A DNA stretch of 64,000 nucleotides from Acetobacteraceae bacterium (GCA_027482245.1 JAIXWG010000015.1:62001-126000), one strand, 5' to 3'. Positions 1-8,834 are shown, counted from the stretch's first letter. The notes: generated from the letters alone by a model not told the origin. Numbers and translations are program-made.

Positions 1-1
1 C

Positions 2-235
2 CGCTTCTCCAACTGGACGCAGGTCGAGCCCGACTTCAGCACCGGCAAGAAGGCCGATCCGCGCAGCTTCTGCATCCAGAAGACCCTGCAGGACATCGCC
101 CATGGCGGAAGGCTGGAGCGGAACCTGATGTTCTCCGGCCACAACGCCTACCGCTTCGGCACCGACCCCTTCTACTCCAACGGCTTCGTGCCGACGGCGA
201 AGCAGCTGGTCGAGCGGATCATGACGGGCCGCTGA
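2..235 (+). CDS. C-terminal fragment of a flavin-dependent oxidoreductase, probably nitronate monooxygenase family (5' truncated)
   Basis: The reading frame is open from the left edge and ends at TGA 233-235, leaving 77 residues. The fragment contains CIQKTLQDIAHGG and NLMFSGHNAYRFGTDPFYS. From memory these resemble the C-terminus of NAD(P)H-dependent flavin oxidoreductases of the nitronate monooxygenase/2-nitropropane dioxygenase type, which use FMN in a TIM barrel. The FMN-binding and catalytic part lies outside the window, so the assignment rests on tail similarity alone. The gene is convergent with the OYE-type reductase downstream. Confidence 0.5.
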   Translation, partial: RFSNWTQVEPDFSTGKKADPRSFCIQKTLQDIAHGGRLERNLMFSGHNAYRFGTDPFYSNGFVPTAKQLVERIMTGR

Positions 236-295
236 ATAGACCCGTCACGAGCGTTACCGATGGCGGCCGCAAGGCCGCCATCGTCGTTTCCGGGC

Positions 296-1414
296 CTACT
301 CGCCCAGCGCCGGCATGGGCGCGCCGGTCTCACGCCGCATCCCCATGCGGGCGATGCTGCCCCAGGCGCGGTCGTATTGCGGCGGCGTGCGCGCGGCGTC
401 GACGCGGCCCAGCGCCACCGCGGCGCGCATCGGCCAGTAGGGGTCGCGCAGCGTCGCACGGGCCAGCAGCACCAGGTCGGCCCGGCCTTCCGTGATGATC
501 GCCTGCGCCTGCTCGGGCTCCGTGATCAGGCCGACGGCGGCCACCACCATCCCGGCACCCTGCTTCACCGCCTCCGCCCCCGGCACCTGGTAGCCCGGGC
601 CGAGCACGATCTTCTGCCGCGGGTCGATGCCGCCGGAGGAGACGTCCATGCCATCGATCCCCGCCGCCTGCAGGCGCTTCGACAGCTCGACGGTCTCCTC
701 CGTCGTCCAGCCCCCCTCGATCCAGTCGGTGTGGGAGACGCGGACGAACAGGGGAAGGTTCTCGCCCACCGCCTCCCGCACCGCCTTGGCAATGGCCAGC
801 GGCAGGCGGGTGCGGCCATCGAAATCGCCGCCCCAGCGGTCATTGCGCGTGTTGCTGAGGGGGGAGAGGAACTGGTGCAGCAGGTAGCCATGGGCGGCGT
901 GCAGCTCGATCAGCCCGTAGCCCGCCGCCACGGCCCGCTTCGCGCAGGCGGCGAAGAGGCCGGGCAGCGCCTCGATCTCCTCCGCCGTCATCATGGTGGG
1001 GGTGGCGAACTGGCCCATGGGGATGGCGGACGGGGCCTTGATCTCCCACCCCGGATCGGCCGGCGCGTCGTCCCAGGCCGGCGCGCGGCTGGCCTTGCGG
1101 CCGGCATGGCCGATCTGGATCGCCGGCACCGCGCCAGCATGGGCGATGGCGGCGGCCAGGCGCTTGTGCGCCGGGATCTGCGCATCCTCCCACAGGCCGA
1201 GGTCGCCGGGCGTGATGCGGCCATCCGCCGTCACGGCAGTGGCTTCCGCCATCACCATCCCGGCGCCGCCGATCGCGCGCTGCAGCAGATGGGCCAGGTG
1301 CCAGTCCGTCGGCCGCCCATCCGGCCCAGCGCAGTACTGGCACATGGGGGAGATGCCGATGCGGTTCGGCAGGGTGGTGGCGCGCAGGCTGAGGGGGGAG
1401 AAGAGGTCGGTCAT
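296..1414 (-). CDS. NADH:flavin oxidoreductase, Old Yellow Enzyme family (YqjM/XenA-like ene-reductase)
   Basis: This FMN-dependent enzyme of about 372 residues would reduce activated C=C bonds with NAD(P)H. The N-terminus has NRIGISPMCQY, with Cys25 at the position of the redox-tuning cysteine of YqjM/XenA-type enzymes. The substrate-binding pair lies in ELHAAHGYLLHQFLSP, and NTRNDRWGG follows it as in the family. The length is normal. An ATG nine bases upstream (1423) is also possible, but GGAG sits only one base from it and at a usable distance from 1414. The physiological substrate cannot be told from sequence. The gene lies downstream of the DUF2272 lipoprotein gene on the same strand. 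Confidence 0.88.
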   Translation of the reverse strand: MTDLFSPLSLRATTLPNRIGISPMCQYCAGPDGRPTDWHLAHLLQRAIGGAGMVMAEATAVTADGRITPGDLGLWEDAQIPAHKRLAAAIAHAGAVPAIQIGHAGRKASRAPAWDDAPADPGWEIKAPSAIPMGQFATPTMMTAEEIEALPGLFAACAKRAVAAGYGLIELHAAHGYLLHQFLSPLSNTRNDRWGGDFDGRTRLPLAIAKAVREAVGENLPLFVRVSHTDWIEGGWTTEETVELSKRLQAAGIDGMDVSSGGIDPRQKIVLGPGYQVPGAEAVKQGAGMVVAAVGLITEPEQAQAIITEGRADLVLLARATLRDPYWPMRAAVALGRVDAARTPPQYDRAWGSIARMGMRRETGAPMPALGE

Positions 1415-1485
1415 GGCGGTCATGCTCCGGGGCCCGGGAGGCGGGCGGCTTGCCCCTGGCATAACCCGCTGGCGCGACGGGTCAA

Positions 1486-2304
1486 TCAGGGCCAGGACCA
1501 GGGCGGCAGCCGGCCGAGCCGGCTTTCCACATGCAGCAGCAGCGGCCGCCTGCCGGGCGGCGCGGGCAGCAGCCGGCCGTCCGGACCGGCGGGATAGACC
1601 GTCATCGTGACGGCATCGAGCACGTTGCCGCCGACGGCGCGCACCGCCCCGGCCGGGGCCTCGACCACGATGTCGCAATGCATGGCCCGCGCCCGCCCGG
1701 CCTCCGCCAGCCGTTCCGTCCAGTGCCGCAGGGGCGCGGGACCGCGATCGAAGCAGAGCAGGTCGCCCGGTGCGGGCGCCCGCTCCTCCGGCGCATGGGG
1801 GATGAAGGGCGCCTGCGCGGGGAAGCGGCGGGCGGTGGCCAGCAGGCCGTCCAGGTAGAAGGCGTGGGTGGCGCTCGGCGGGAACTCCGCCGCATCCACG
1901 CCGGCCGCGCGGAACACCCAGGAGATGAAGGCCGCGGACCAGTAGGGCGTGGACCACAGCGCCGCGCCATCCGCCTGGCGCGCCAGGGCGGCGGCGTAGC
2001 GCCGGCGGTTCAGCGGGATGGCGCCGTGATCCTCCGGCACCGCCTGCCAATAGGCCATGACGCGCGGGAAGTTCGCGGGATCGGCCTCCCGCGGCGCCGT
2101 CTCCTCGGCCGTGGTCCAGGCGTCGCGCGTCACCTGCCCCCAATCCCGCCACTCCGCCAGGGCGATGCGCACGACGCGCTCGGCCGCGGCGGGAGGGTAG
2201 GAGAGCGGCGGCGCTTCCGGCGCGGGCGGCGTGGCGCACCCCGCCAGCGGCGCCAGGACCGCCAGGGCGCGCAACGCCCGCACTACGCCGCGGCCATCTC
2301 TCAC
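1486..2304 (-). CDS. DUF2272 domain lipoprotein
   Basis: A 272-residue protein begins with a basic stretch and a hydrophobic segment ending in the lipobox LAGC (Cys23), so it is probably an envelope lipoprotein. The body has the DUF2272 pattern, including STPYWSAAFISWVFRAAG and a following SATHAFYLDGLL. The domain resembles small amidase/NlpC-like folds, but its activity is not established. The start is GTG and overlaps the stop of the upstream gene (GTGA), so the two are probably translationally coupled. No ATG start exists in this frame near the signal sequence. Confidence 0.7.
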   Translation of the reverse strand: MRDGRGVVRALRALAVLAPLAGCATPPAPEAPPLSYPPAAAERVVRIALAEWRDWGQVTRDAWTTAEETAPREADPANFPRVMAYWQAVPEDHGAIPLNRRRYAAALARQADGAALWSTPYWSAAFISWVFRAAGVDAAEFPPSATHAFYLDGLLATARRFPAQAPFIPHAPEERAPAPGDLLCFDRGPAPLRHWTERLAEAGRARAMHCDIVVEAPAGAVRAVGGNVLDAVTMTVYPAGPDGRLLPAPPGRRPLLLHVESRLGRLPPWSWP

Positions 2305-4184
2305 GCCGCAGCCGCGGCGAGGCCGAAGATCAGCGCGTCCGGGGCCATCAGGCCGAGCATCGCCGCGGCCTGGGTGGTCGGGTCGGGATCGCCGCCGAGG
2401 GGGGAGGGCATCACCTCCAGCACCCCGCCCTGCAGGCAGACCAGGGGGCGGAGCAGGGCGATGGCCTGGTGGTGCAGCTCCTCCGCCTGGCCGATCGCGA
2501 CGTCCGTCAGCACGCCGGGGCTGGCGGCGGCGGCCAGCAGCACGGCGCCGGAGGCACGCGCCATCAGGGCCACCCCCTCCCCGTAGCGGAGTTCGGACTG
2601 CACGGTGGTGGCGCCGACCAGCAGCCCCTCCGCCACCACGCGGCGGGGGCCGGCCACCAGCTCCACCATGCCCGGCCGCACCGCGGCCAGCGCGGCCTCG
2701 ATCGCCGGGGCCAGCCGCGCGGGGTCCAGCTGCGGCAGGGCGCGGGCCAGGGCGAGCAGCCCCAGCGCATGCCCGGCCAGGCCGGCGGCGCGGCCATCGC
2801 TCTCGCGGAAGGCGCCGTCCTCGCCCTGCAGCGCCAGCAGCCTGCCGGCCAGGTCACCGAGCGCCACGGCGTGGCCGGGCCTCGCTTCCGTCCTGAGCCG
2901 GGCCTCCACGCCGAGCGCCGCCTGGGCCAGGTCTTCCAGCGCCGGTTCCCCGGCCAGCAGCCGGTCGAGCCCGGCATCGAACCAGGCGGCCAGCGCGGCC
3001 CGGCGGGCGGGCGGCACGGGGCTGCGATAGGCATCGGCGGCGGCGAACAGCAGGTGGGTGCCGATCGCGTTCAGCGTGGCGCCCTGCGGCGCCAGGGGAT
3101 GGAGGTCGAGCGCCTCCCCCGCCGCCGGCGCCGCCATGGCCTGCGCCGCTTGCGGCCCCGTCAGGCCGGTGGAGAGGAACCGGTCCTCCCGCACCACCAG
3201 GGATCCGCCGGGCGCCAGGTCCACGGGGCCGTGGCGCAGCAGCAGCCAGTGCAGCTGCCCGGGCTTCAGGGCGGTGGCGCGGACGTTCATGACCCCTGCC
3301 GGATCCGCGGGCCGGATGTGCAGGGCGGGCCCATCCGCCCACCAGCCCTCCGTCGCCAGGGCGACATGGCTGGCGGGACCGGCCTCCAGCCACGCCGCGC
3401 TGCCGGAAGCGGCGGGCGGGGCGATCGCGCGCCAGCCGGCGGCACCCTGGACCGCGCCCTCCGCGAAGCCGCTGTCGGACAGGCCATCGGCGGCGGTGGT
3501 GACGCGCAGCCGCCGCAGCGCGGTGGCGGCGGTGAAGGTCACGGTGACGCGCAGCAGGGGGGAGGCACCGTCCACGACATACTCGTAGCGCAGGCGCCCG
3601 GCCTCCATCGGGCGGGACCGGAGCCAGCCGCGGCGGCCCATGACGCCGCTTTCGTGCCACATCACCAGCGATTGCCCGTCCTGGCGCAGGCCGAAATCGG
3701 TGACGGCGTTCTCCACATCCTCGCAGCGGCGATGGCGATCGACCTGGAACTCCACCAGGTTGCCGCTGTGGCTGACGACCACCAGCCCCGCCATGGCCCC
3801 ACGCGGGCGCTGGTGGATCAGGCCCACCGACAGGTCGCCGGTGAAGACGTGGAAGGGCGTCAGCACCACGAAGTCGCGCGGATCGTCCCGTTGCACCAGC
3901 AGGCCGTGGTTGCCGATCCGCTGGCACGGCAGGGCCGCGTCCTCCATCGCGATGGCGAAGTCGATCGCGGCCTCCGCCAGCGCCGGGGCGGTGTCGTGGA
4001 TGTCCGGCATGGCCAGCAATTCGGCCGCGCGGGCGTTGGACGCGGCGGCACAGTAGCTGCCGCCCGCGAAGCCATCGGCCAGCCCCGTCACGGGCCGGCC
4101 GTCCAGCGTCGCCACGCGGTCGATCGGCGCGTGGAACCAGGCGGCCAGGCGGTCACGGTCGGTGGCGTGCAGCAGGTTGCGCAT
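2301..4184 (-). CDS. conserved hypothetical protein, about 627 residues, helical-barrel-like C-terminal half
   Basis: I do not recognise a named family. The N-terminal half is beta-rich and carries aromatic/charged segments such as GLIHQRPRGAMAG and MWHESGVMGRRGW. The C-terminal half is alanine/leucine-rich and predicted helical, with GEDGAFRESDGRA, reminiscent of (alpha/alpha) toroids that process glycans or terpenes. There is no signal peptide or membrane segment. It is the first gene of a two-gene unit: its stop overlaps the GTG of the DUF2272 lipoprotein. It is divergent from the FAD oxidoreductase at 4285. An envelope or polysaccharide role is only a guess from context. Confidence 0.6.
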   Translation of the reverse strand: MRNLLHATDRDRLAAWFHAPIDRVATLDGRPVTGLADGFAGGSYCAAASNARAAELLAMPDIHDTAPALAEAAIDFAIAMEDAALPCQRIGNHGLLVQRDDPRDFVVLTPFHVFTGDLSVGLIHQRPRGAMAGLVVVSHSGNLVEFQVDRHRRCEDVENAVTDFGLRQDGQSLVMWHESGVMGRRGWLRSRPMEAGRLRYEYVVDGASPLLRVTVTFTAATALRRLRVTTAADGLSDSGFAEGAVQGAAGWRAIAPPAASGSAAWLEAGPASHVALATEGWWADGPALHIRPADPAGVMNVRATALKPGQLHWLLLRHGPVDLAPGGSLVVREDRFLSTGLTGPQAAQAMAAPAAGEALDLHPLAPQGATLNAIGTHLLFAAADAYRSPVPPARRAALAAWFDAGLDRLLAGEPALEDLAQAALGVEARLRTEARPGHAVALGDLAGRLLALQGEDGAFRESDGRAAGLAGHALGLLALARALPQLDPARLAPAIEAALAAVRPGMVELVAGPRRVVAEGLLVGATTVQSELRYGEGVALMARASGAVLLAAAASPGVLTDVAIGQAEELHHQAIALLRPLVCLQGGVLEVMPSPLGGDPDPTTQAAAMLGLMAPDALIFGLAAAAA

Positions 4185-4284
4185 GAGGGGCCGGGGGGCC
4201 TCCGCCTTCGGGAAAGGGGCCGACAGGATACCGCGCAGGCCGAGGGGGGTGCCAGGGGGTAACCGGCCGCCCTATCCTGCCGCC

Positions 4285-5730
4285 ATGGGCACGAATGATG
4301 GCGGACGCCTGTTCTTCCGATCCGAGGTCTTCACCCCCGGCGAGCGCCGTCGCCGGCCGGAGACGGGCCAGACGGTGCGGGAGGCCGCGCGGGACATTCC
4401 CGTCCACGCGACCTGCGACGTGCTGGTGGTGGGCGGAGGCCCGGCCGGCACCGCCGCCGCCGTGGCGGCCGCGCGGCTCGGCGCCCGCACCATCCTGCTG
4501 GAGCGCCACAACCACCTCGGCGGCCTGTCCACCGGCGGGCTTGTCGTGTGGATCGACCGCATGACGGGCTGGGATGGCGGCCTGCTGATCCGCGGCTTCG
4601 CAGAGGAGCTGCTAGCCCGCCTGCCGCCCGCCGCCATGGCCGGCCCGCCGCGGGAGGCCTGGGGTTCGCGCGATGCCGCGACCGCCGCCTGGTGGGCCCT
4701 GCGCACCGCCGCCTTCCACGGCATCGTCACCCATTCCCCCACCGTCTGCCCGGAGCACCTGAAGGCCGCGAGCCTCGAGATGTGTGCGGAGGCGGGGGTG
4801 GAGATGCTGTTGCACGCCTGGGGGGCGGAGCCGATCGTGGCCGATGGCGCCGTCACCGGCGTGATCTTCGAAAGCAAGCAGGGCCGCCGCGCCGTGCTGG
4901 CCCCTGTCACCGTGGACGGCACGGGGGATGGCGACCTCTATGCCCGCGCCGGCGCTGCCTTCGCGGATGACGTGGATGAGCGCGACATCCACCACTGCAT
5001 GAACACGTCCTGGACCTGGGGCGGCGTGGACATGCCGCGCTACCTGGCCTGGCGGGCCGGGAAGCCGGACGAATTCAGCGAGTTCATGCGCCGCGGCAAG
5101 GAAGAAGTGGGCTTCTTCGACAAGGCCTTCGCCAGCTGGCGGGACGACGTGGCGCTGTTCATGGGCCCGCGCCTGGCCGGCTATTCCGCCGTGATGGTGG
5201 ACGACCTCTCGGCGGTGGAGGTGATCTCCCACCGCCTGATGTTCGCCCACCTCGCCCGCTACCGCGCGGAATGCCCAGGCTTCGAGGGGGCCTTCCCCAT
5301 GCTCTCCGCCCCCCAGCTCGGCGTGCGGCATGCCAGGCGGCTGGCCGGCGTCAAGCCGGTGACGCGGGCCTGGTGGGATGGCCGGGTCTCGGCGGAGGAG
5401 ATCGGAATCTCCCCCAGCCTGGCGCCCGCCTTCGCGCCGGTCTCCGTGCCCTATGGGGCGATCGTGCCGGCGGCGCTGGACGGGCTGCTGGCGCCGGGCC
5501 GGCACCTCGCCTGCGATGCCACCAGCCATTCCTTCCTGCGGGAAATCCCCCAGTGCTGGCTGACCGGGCAGGCCGCGGGGGTGGCCGCCGCACTGGCCGC
5601 GGGGCGCGGCGTGGCGCCGAGGGCCGTGCCGGTCACCGACATCCAGGCCGCCCTGGCCGGACAGGGTGCGCATTTGCGCGCCATGTCAGAAGGATCGCCC
5701 ACCCCATCCTTTGCGCTGCACAATGACTGA
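4285..5730 (+). CDS. FAD-dependent oxidoreductase (PF12831-like)
   Basis: This is a 481-residue flavoprotein. After about 45 residues comes the dinucleotide-binding motif VLVVGGGPAGTAAAVAAARL, followed by LLERHNHLGGLSTGGLV, which is typical of the FAD_oxidored family. The C-terminal segment has the usual second FAD contact around GQAAGVAAALAA. The family acts on varied small molecules and the substrate here is unknown. The frame is open upstream, but the ATG at 4285 gives the natural N-terminus. A strong terminator at 5852-5883, which also ends a small-RNA-like element, lies downstream. Confidence 0.8.
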   Translation: MGTNDGGRLFFRSEVFTPGERRRRPETGQTVREAARDIPVHATCDVLVVGGGPAGTAAAVAAARLGARTILLERHNHLGGLSTGGLVVWIDRMTGWDGGLLIRGFAEELLARLPPAAMAGPPREAWGSRDAATAAWWALRTAAFHGIVTHSPTVCPEHLKAASLEMCAEAGVEMLLHAWGAEPIVADGAVTGVIFESKQGRRAVLAPVTVDGTGDGDLYARAGAAFADDVDERDIHHCMNTSWTWGGVDMPRYLAWRAGKPDEFSEFMRRGKEEVGFFDKAFASWRDDVALFMGPRLAGYSAVMVDDLSAVEVISHRLMFAHLARYRAECPGFEGAFPMLSAPQLGVRHARRLAGVKPVTRAWWDGRVSAEEIGISPSLAPAFAPVSVPYGAIVPAALDGLLAPGRHLACDATSHSFLREIPQCWLTGQAAGVAAALAAGRGVAPRAVPVTDIQAALAGQGAHLRAMSEGSPTPSFALHND

Positions 5731-5787
5731 CCAAGCCTTCACGCGCCCGTCACGGCGGTGTGAGGACCAAAGGCGCAGATGGTAGGG

Positions 5788-5883
5788 CGTCAAGGCATTG
5801 CCTCGACGTTTTCTCCCGGCGGTTCCGCACATGGTGTGCGGACCAACACTTCCCCGGCGCTGCAAGGCGTCGGGGTTTTTTTT
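5788..5883 (+). ncRNA. small RNA candidate of the mmgR/suhB (alpha-r8) type
   Basis: Three consecutive hairpins are visible. The first, at 5788-5808, has arms CGTCAAGG and CCTCGACG. The second, at 5821-5844, has arms GGTTCCGCAC and GTGCGGACC. The third is the terminator at 5852-5875. Single-stranded C/U-rich stretches TTTTCTCCC (5809-5817) and AACACTTCC separate them, and eight T follow. This layout matches my memory of the alphaproteobacterial mmgR/suhB RNAs, whose UCCUCC-like loops pair with Shine-Dalgarno regions. The 5' end is uncertain and may lie some 10-40 bases upstream. It could instead be only the 3' end of the FAD oxidoreductase mRNA. Confidence 0.5.
5852..5883 (+). terminator. Rho-independent terminator
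   Basis: A 9-bp stem (CCCCGGCGC paired with GCGTCGGGG, one G-U) closes a TGCAAG loop and is followed by eight T. It would end both the small-RNA candidate and the upstream oxidoreductase transcript. Confidence 0.9.
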
Positions 5884-6086
5884 GCCCTGTCCGTTTTTGT
5901 GGGGCCTGTGGCGCGGACGCTCCTAAAATCTAAGGCGTCCTAGAGGGCTTTAGCACCTTTAGCACCGATTCCGGGGCCATTCCCCGGCGCGGTCGCCGCA
6001 GGACCCGGGCAGGCCGCGCTTGCGCGTGGCGCCGCGGCCACAGCGGGCCGAACGGCGCAAGGGATGGATCAGGCGCGTGATAATCG
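5884..6086. other. intergenic stretch with no gene seen
   Basis: No convincing reading frame is present on either strand. It holds a stem GGACGC/GCGTCC around 5915-5940 and a short direct repeat TTTAGCACC about 5950-5968. It is bounded on the right by a LexA-box match. Confidence 0.5.
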
Positions 6087-6101
6087 GAACATATCGGGAA
6101 C
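6087..6101 (-). promoter_or_regulatory. LexA (SOS) box match without an obvious target gene
   Basis: GAAC-N7-GAAC on the plus strand reads as GTTC-N7-GTTC on the minus strand, the known alphaproteobacterial LexA operator. It sits in a locally AT-rich patch. No gene starts close by on either strand, so it may be a chance match or may control an unannotated transcript. Confidence 0.35.
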
Positions 6102-6128
6102 ACAGCGGGAGCGCCAGCGATTTCGCGG

Positions 6129-6419
6129 TCAGTCCAGCAGCGCGGCCTCCAGCGCCGCCTTCTCATCCTCGTCCAGCGTGCGCCAGTCCCGCCCCTGCAG
6201 CCCCGCAGCCATGGCCCAGAGCAGGTTGCGCGACGGCTTGCCGCCCATGAAGCGCAGCCGCCGGAAGGCGCCCGCGGCACCCAGCGCGCGCAGGTCGCCC
6301 ACCGTCTCGATCCCGGCATCCGCCAGCATCGCGGCGCTGCGCGGGCCGAGGTTGCGGAGCAGGTGCAGCCCGGCCCGGTCCACCAGCGGCGCGCGGTCGG
6401 TCACGGCCGGGGTCTTCAC
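6129..6419 (-). CDS. TfoX C-terminal domain protein
   Basis: A 96-residue protein corresponds to the stand-alone TfoX_C domain, a helix-hairpin-helix-like fold. The N-terminal half shows LRNLGPRSAAMLADAGI followed by VGDLRALGA, and the end shows NLLWAMAAGLQGRDW. TfoX N-terminal domains are associated with competence, but isolated C-terminal domains have no established role. The start is GTG, overlapping the stop of the RraA-like gene (GTGA), so the two form a short operon. Confidence 0.8.
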   Translation of the reverse strand: MKTPAVTDRAPLVDRAGLHLLRNLGPRSAAMLADAGIETVGDLRALGAAGAFRRLRFMGGKPSRNLLWAMAAGLQGRDWRTLDEDEKAALEAALLD

Positions 6420-7117
6420 CCCTTCGCGCGATCGGCCTCGTAGCGGGCCTTGGTCTCGGCATTCGGGGGATAGAGGCCGGGCAGCGCCAGGCCCTTCTCG
6501 ACCTCCTTCATGATCCAGCCCTCCAGCCGCTCCTGCTCCACCGCCGCTTCCGTCACGGCATCGAGCAGGGCGGCCGGGATCACCACGGCGCCGTCCTGGT
6601 CCGCCACAATGATGTCGCCCGGCACGACGGTGACGCCACCGCAGCCGATCACCTCCTGCCAGCCCACGAAGTTCAGCGCGGCGACGGAAGCGGGCGCGAC
6701 ATAGCCCTGGCAGAAGACCGGCAGGCCCGTGCCGATCACGCCGGCGCCGTCCCGCACCATGCCATCCGTCACCAGCCCGGCCACGCCCTTCTTCGCCATG
6801 CGGGCGCAGAGGATGTCGCCGAAGATGCCGGCGGCCGTGTTGCCCATGGCATCCGCGACCGCGACGCAGCCTTCCGGCATGTCCTCGATCGCCGCGCGGG
6901 TGGAGCGGGGGGAGGACCAGCTCTCCACCGTCGCCAGGTCTTCCCGCGTCGGCGTGAAGCGCAGCGTGAAGGCGGGGCCCACGATGCGCTTGGCCGCGCC
7001 CGGCACGATCGGCCGGCTGCCGGCGATGTAGCAGAAGCGCACGCCCTTCTTCAGCAGCACGGTGGTCAGGGTGGCGGTGGTGACGCCCATCAGGGCGTCG
7101 CGCGTGGCGGGGTTCAT
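6416..7117 (-). CDS. RraA/HMG-aldolase family protein
   Basis: This 233-residue protein belongs to the RraA-like fold, which includes RNase E inhibitors and divalent-metal class II 4-hydroxy-4-methyl-2-oxoglutarate/oxaloacetate aldolases. The family core is visible in GLVTDGMVRDGAG, where the Arg-Asp pair binds metal and substrate, and in VVPGDIIVADQDGAVVIP. In catabolism-rich genomes such proteins are more often aldolases than RNase regulators. The ATG at 7117 has GGAG nine bases upstream. A 31-codon upstream extension is open but its composition is not protein-like. Confidence 0.8.
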   Translation of the reverse strand: MNPATRDALMGVTTATLTTVLLKKGVRFCYIAGSRPIVPGAAKRIVGPAFTLRFTPTREDLATVESWSSPRSTRAAIEDMPEGCVAVADAMGNTAAGIFGDILCARMAKKGVAGLVTDGMVRDGAGVIGTGLPVFCQGYVAPASVAALNFVGWQEVIGCGGVTVVPGDIIVADQDGAVVIPAALLDAVTEAAVEQERLEGWIMKEVEKGLALPGLYPPNAETKARYEADRAKG

Positions 7118-7187
7118 GGGGCGGCTCCGGCTGCCATGGCAGAAAGGTTCGGCCCGCTTAAGCGCAGCGGCGCGCCGGCGTCCAGGA

Positions 7188-7245
7188 GGGGGAGCGCTGC
7201 TCCCCCTCAAACCCCCTCGCCAGGGTCCAGGGGGACCCTGGACCG
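7188..7245. repeat. two-hairpin intergenic repeat, copy 1
   Basis: GGGGGAGC-gct-GCTCCCCC (7188-7206) is followed by CCAGGGTCC-aggg-GGACCCTGG (7220-7241), joined by an ACCCCCTCG-type linker. The same double palindrome recurs at 9235 and 24905, and in a diverged form at 33805. Every copy lies next to a stop codon. Confidence 0.8.
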
Positions 7246-7262
7246 CCGGGTTCGGGGCACCG

Positions 7263-8834
7263 TCAGACGCGGGCCAGCGCCACCCCCCAGCCCTGCAGCA
7301 TCGCCCCGGCCGGCGGCACGGGGCTGCCGGGCAGCGCCGCGCCCCCGGTCAGGCCCGCCGGCACCGCCACCGGATCGGGGGAGAGGTTGAACAGGCAGCG
7401 CACATGGTCCGCGGCCTCCCGCCGCTCGAACGCCAGCAGGGGGGCGGGCAGGTCGATCGGGAGCAGCGCGCCCGCCACCAGCGCCTGGCTGGCCCGCCGC
7501 GCCGCCAGCAATTCCCGCGTGAAGGCCAGCATGCTGCCGGGTTCCTGCTGGGCGGAGACGGCGAGATCGCGATGCGCTGCCGGCACCGGCAGCCAGGGCG
7601 TGCCGGTGGTGAAGCCGGCATGGGGCAGCGCCGCATCCCACGGCATCGGCGTGCGGGACCCGTCGCGGCCGGCGAAATCCGGCCAGAAACTGATGCCGAA
7701 GGGGTCGCGCAGCGCCTCGAACGGCAATTCGGCCTCGGGCAAGCCCAGCTCCTCCCCCTGGTAGAGGCAGGCACTGCCGCGCAGGGTCAGCAGCAGGGCC
7801 ATCAGCAGGCGCGTCACGACCGGGTCCGGCACGCCGCCAGGGGACCAGCGGGTGGCGGTGCGGACCACGTCGTGGTTGCTGAAGTTCCAGCAGGGCCAGC
7901 CCTCCGGCTGGGCGGCAGCCTCCACCAGCGCGCGGGCCGCGCCATGGTCGAAACCGGCCCGCAACGGCGCCAGCGTATAGGCCATGTGCAGCAGCCCCGG
8001 CCCCGTCGCCCGCGCCACGCGCGCATGGGCGCCGGGCTGGGAGGACAATTCGCCCATCAGCGCCGCCCCGCCCGCATCGGCCTCCGCCCGGAAGCGCCGC
8101 AGGATGGCGGCCGTCCCCTCCCCCATCATGTCGTGCTGGTGCAGCTGCATGCCGAAGAGCTTGGCGGGCGGCTCCGGCCGCGGGGGGGCGGGCGGGTTGT
8201 CCCGCAGCGCCGGGTCGTGCGCCACGAAATCCAGCGCATCCAGCCGGAAGCCATCGACGCCGCGCGCCAGCCAGAAGCGCATGATGCCCGCCACGGCATC
8301 GAGCGTGGCGGGGTCCTCCAGGTTCAGCGCCGGCTGGTCGGGCAGAAAATGGTGCAGGTAGTATTGCCTCCGCCGCGGCTCCCACCGCCAGGCCGGCCCG
8401 CCGAAGACCGACAGCCAGTTGTTGGGCGGCGAGCCATCCGGCTTCGCATCCGCCCAGACATAGCGCGCGGCCAGCGGCCCATCCCGCCGCGCCTGGCTTT
8501 CCCGGAACCAGGCATGGGCGGTGCTGGTATGGCCCGTCACCAGGTCCAGCATGACCCTGAGGCCCCGCGCATGCGCCCCCGCGATCACGGCATCCAGGTC
8601 GTCCAGCGACCCGTATTGCGGGTCGACGGCGCAATGGTCGGCCACGTCATAGCCGAAATCCGCCTGGGGGGAGGCATAGACGGGAGCCAGCCAGATCGCG
8701 TCCACGCCGAGCGAGGCGACATGGTCGAGGCCCTGCAGGATGCCCTTCAGGTCGCCCACCCCGTCGCCATCCGAATCCCGGAAGGACCGTGGATAGACCT
8801 GGTAGATCACCGCGCCCTGCCACCACTCCGTCAT
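7263..8834 (-). CDS. alpha-glucosidase, glycoside hydrolase family 13
   Basis: A 523-residue cytoplasmic GH13 enzyme (no signal peptide) of the oligo-1,6-glucosidase/alpha-glucosidase type. The start MTEWWQGAVIYQVYPRSF is typical. The catalytic regions are visible in order: nucleophile Asp in GVDGFRLDALD, acid/base Glu in ALMGELSSQ and the transition-state Asp in FSNHDVVRTATRW. The start is well supported by AGGAGG eight bases upstream. It probably hydrolyses alpha-linked gluco-oligosaccharides; trehalose or sucrose activity cannot be excluded. It is divergent from the small acidic protein at 8958. Confidence 0.92.
   Translation of the reverse strand: MTEWWQGAVIYQVYPRSFRDSDGDGVGDLKGILQGLDHVASLGVDAIWLAPVYASPQADFGYDVADHCAVDPQYGSLDDLDAVIAGAHARGLRVMLDLVTGHTSTAHAWFRESQARRDGPLAARYVWADAKPDGSPPNNWLSVFGGPAWRWEPRRRQYYLHHFLPDQPALNLEDPATLDAVAGIMRFWLARGVDGFRLDALDFVAHDPALRDNPPAPPRPEPPAKLFGMQLHQHDMMGEGTAAILRRFRAEADAGGAALMGELSSQPGAHARVARATGPGLLHMAYTLAPLRAGFDHGAARALVEAAAQPEGWPCWNFSNHDVVRTATRWSPGGVPDPVVTRLLMALLLTLRGSACLYQGEELGLPEAELPFEALRDPFGISFWPDFAGRDGSRTPMPWDAALPHAGFTTGTPWLPVPAAHRDLAVSAQQEPGSMLAFTRELLAARRASQALVAGALLPIDLPAPLLAFERREAADHVRCLFNLSPDPVAVPAGLTGGAALPGSPVPPAGAMLQGWGVALARV

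Noticed and set aside
5945..5970. Direct repeat TTTAGCACC as a phage attachment site
   Set aside because: Too short, with no integrase or tRNA gene nearby.
5930..6319. 129-residue minus-strand frame spanning the intergenic region
   Set aside because: It overlaps the TfoX_C gene in another frame and has Arg/Trp/Pro-rich shadow composition.
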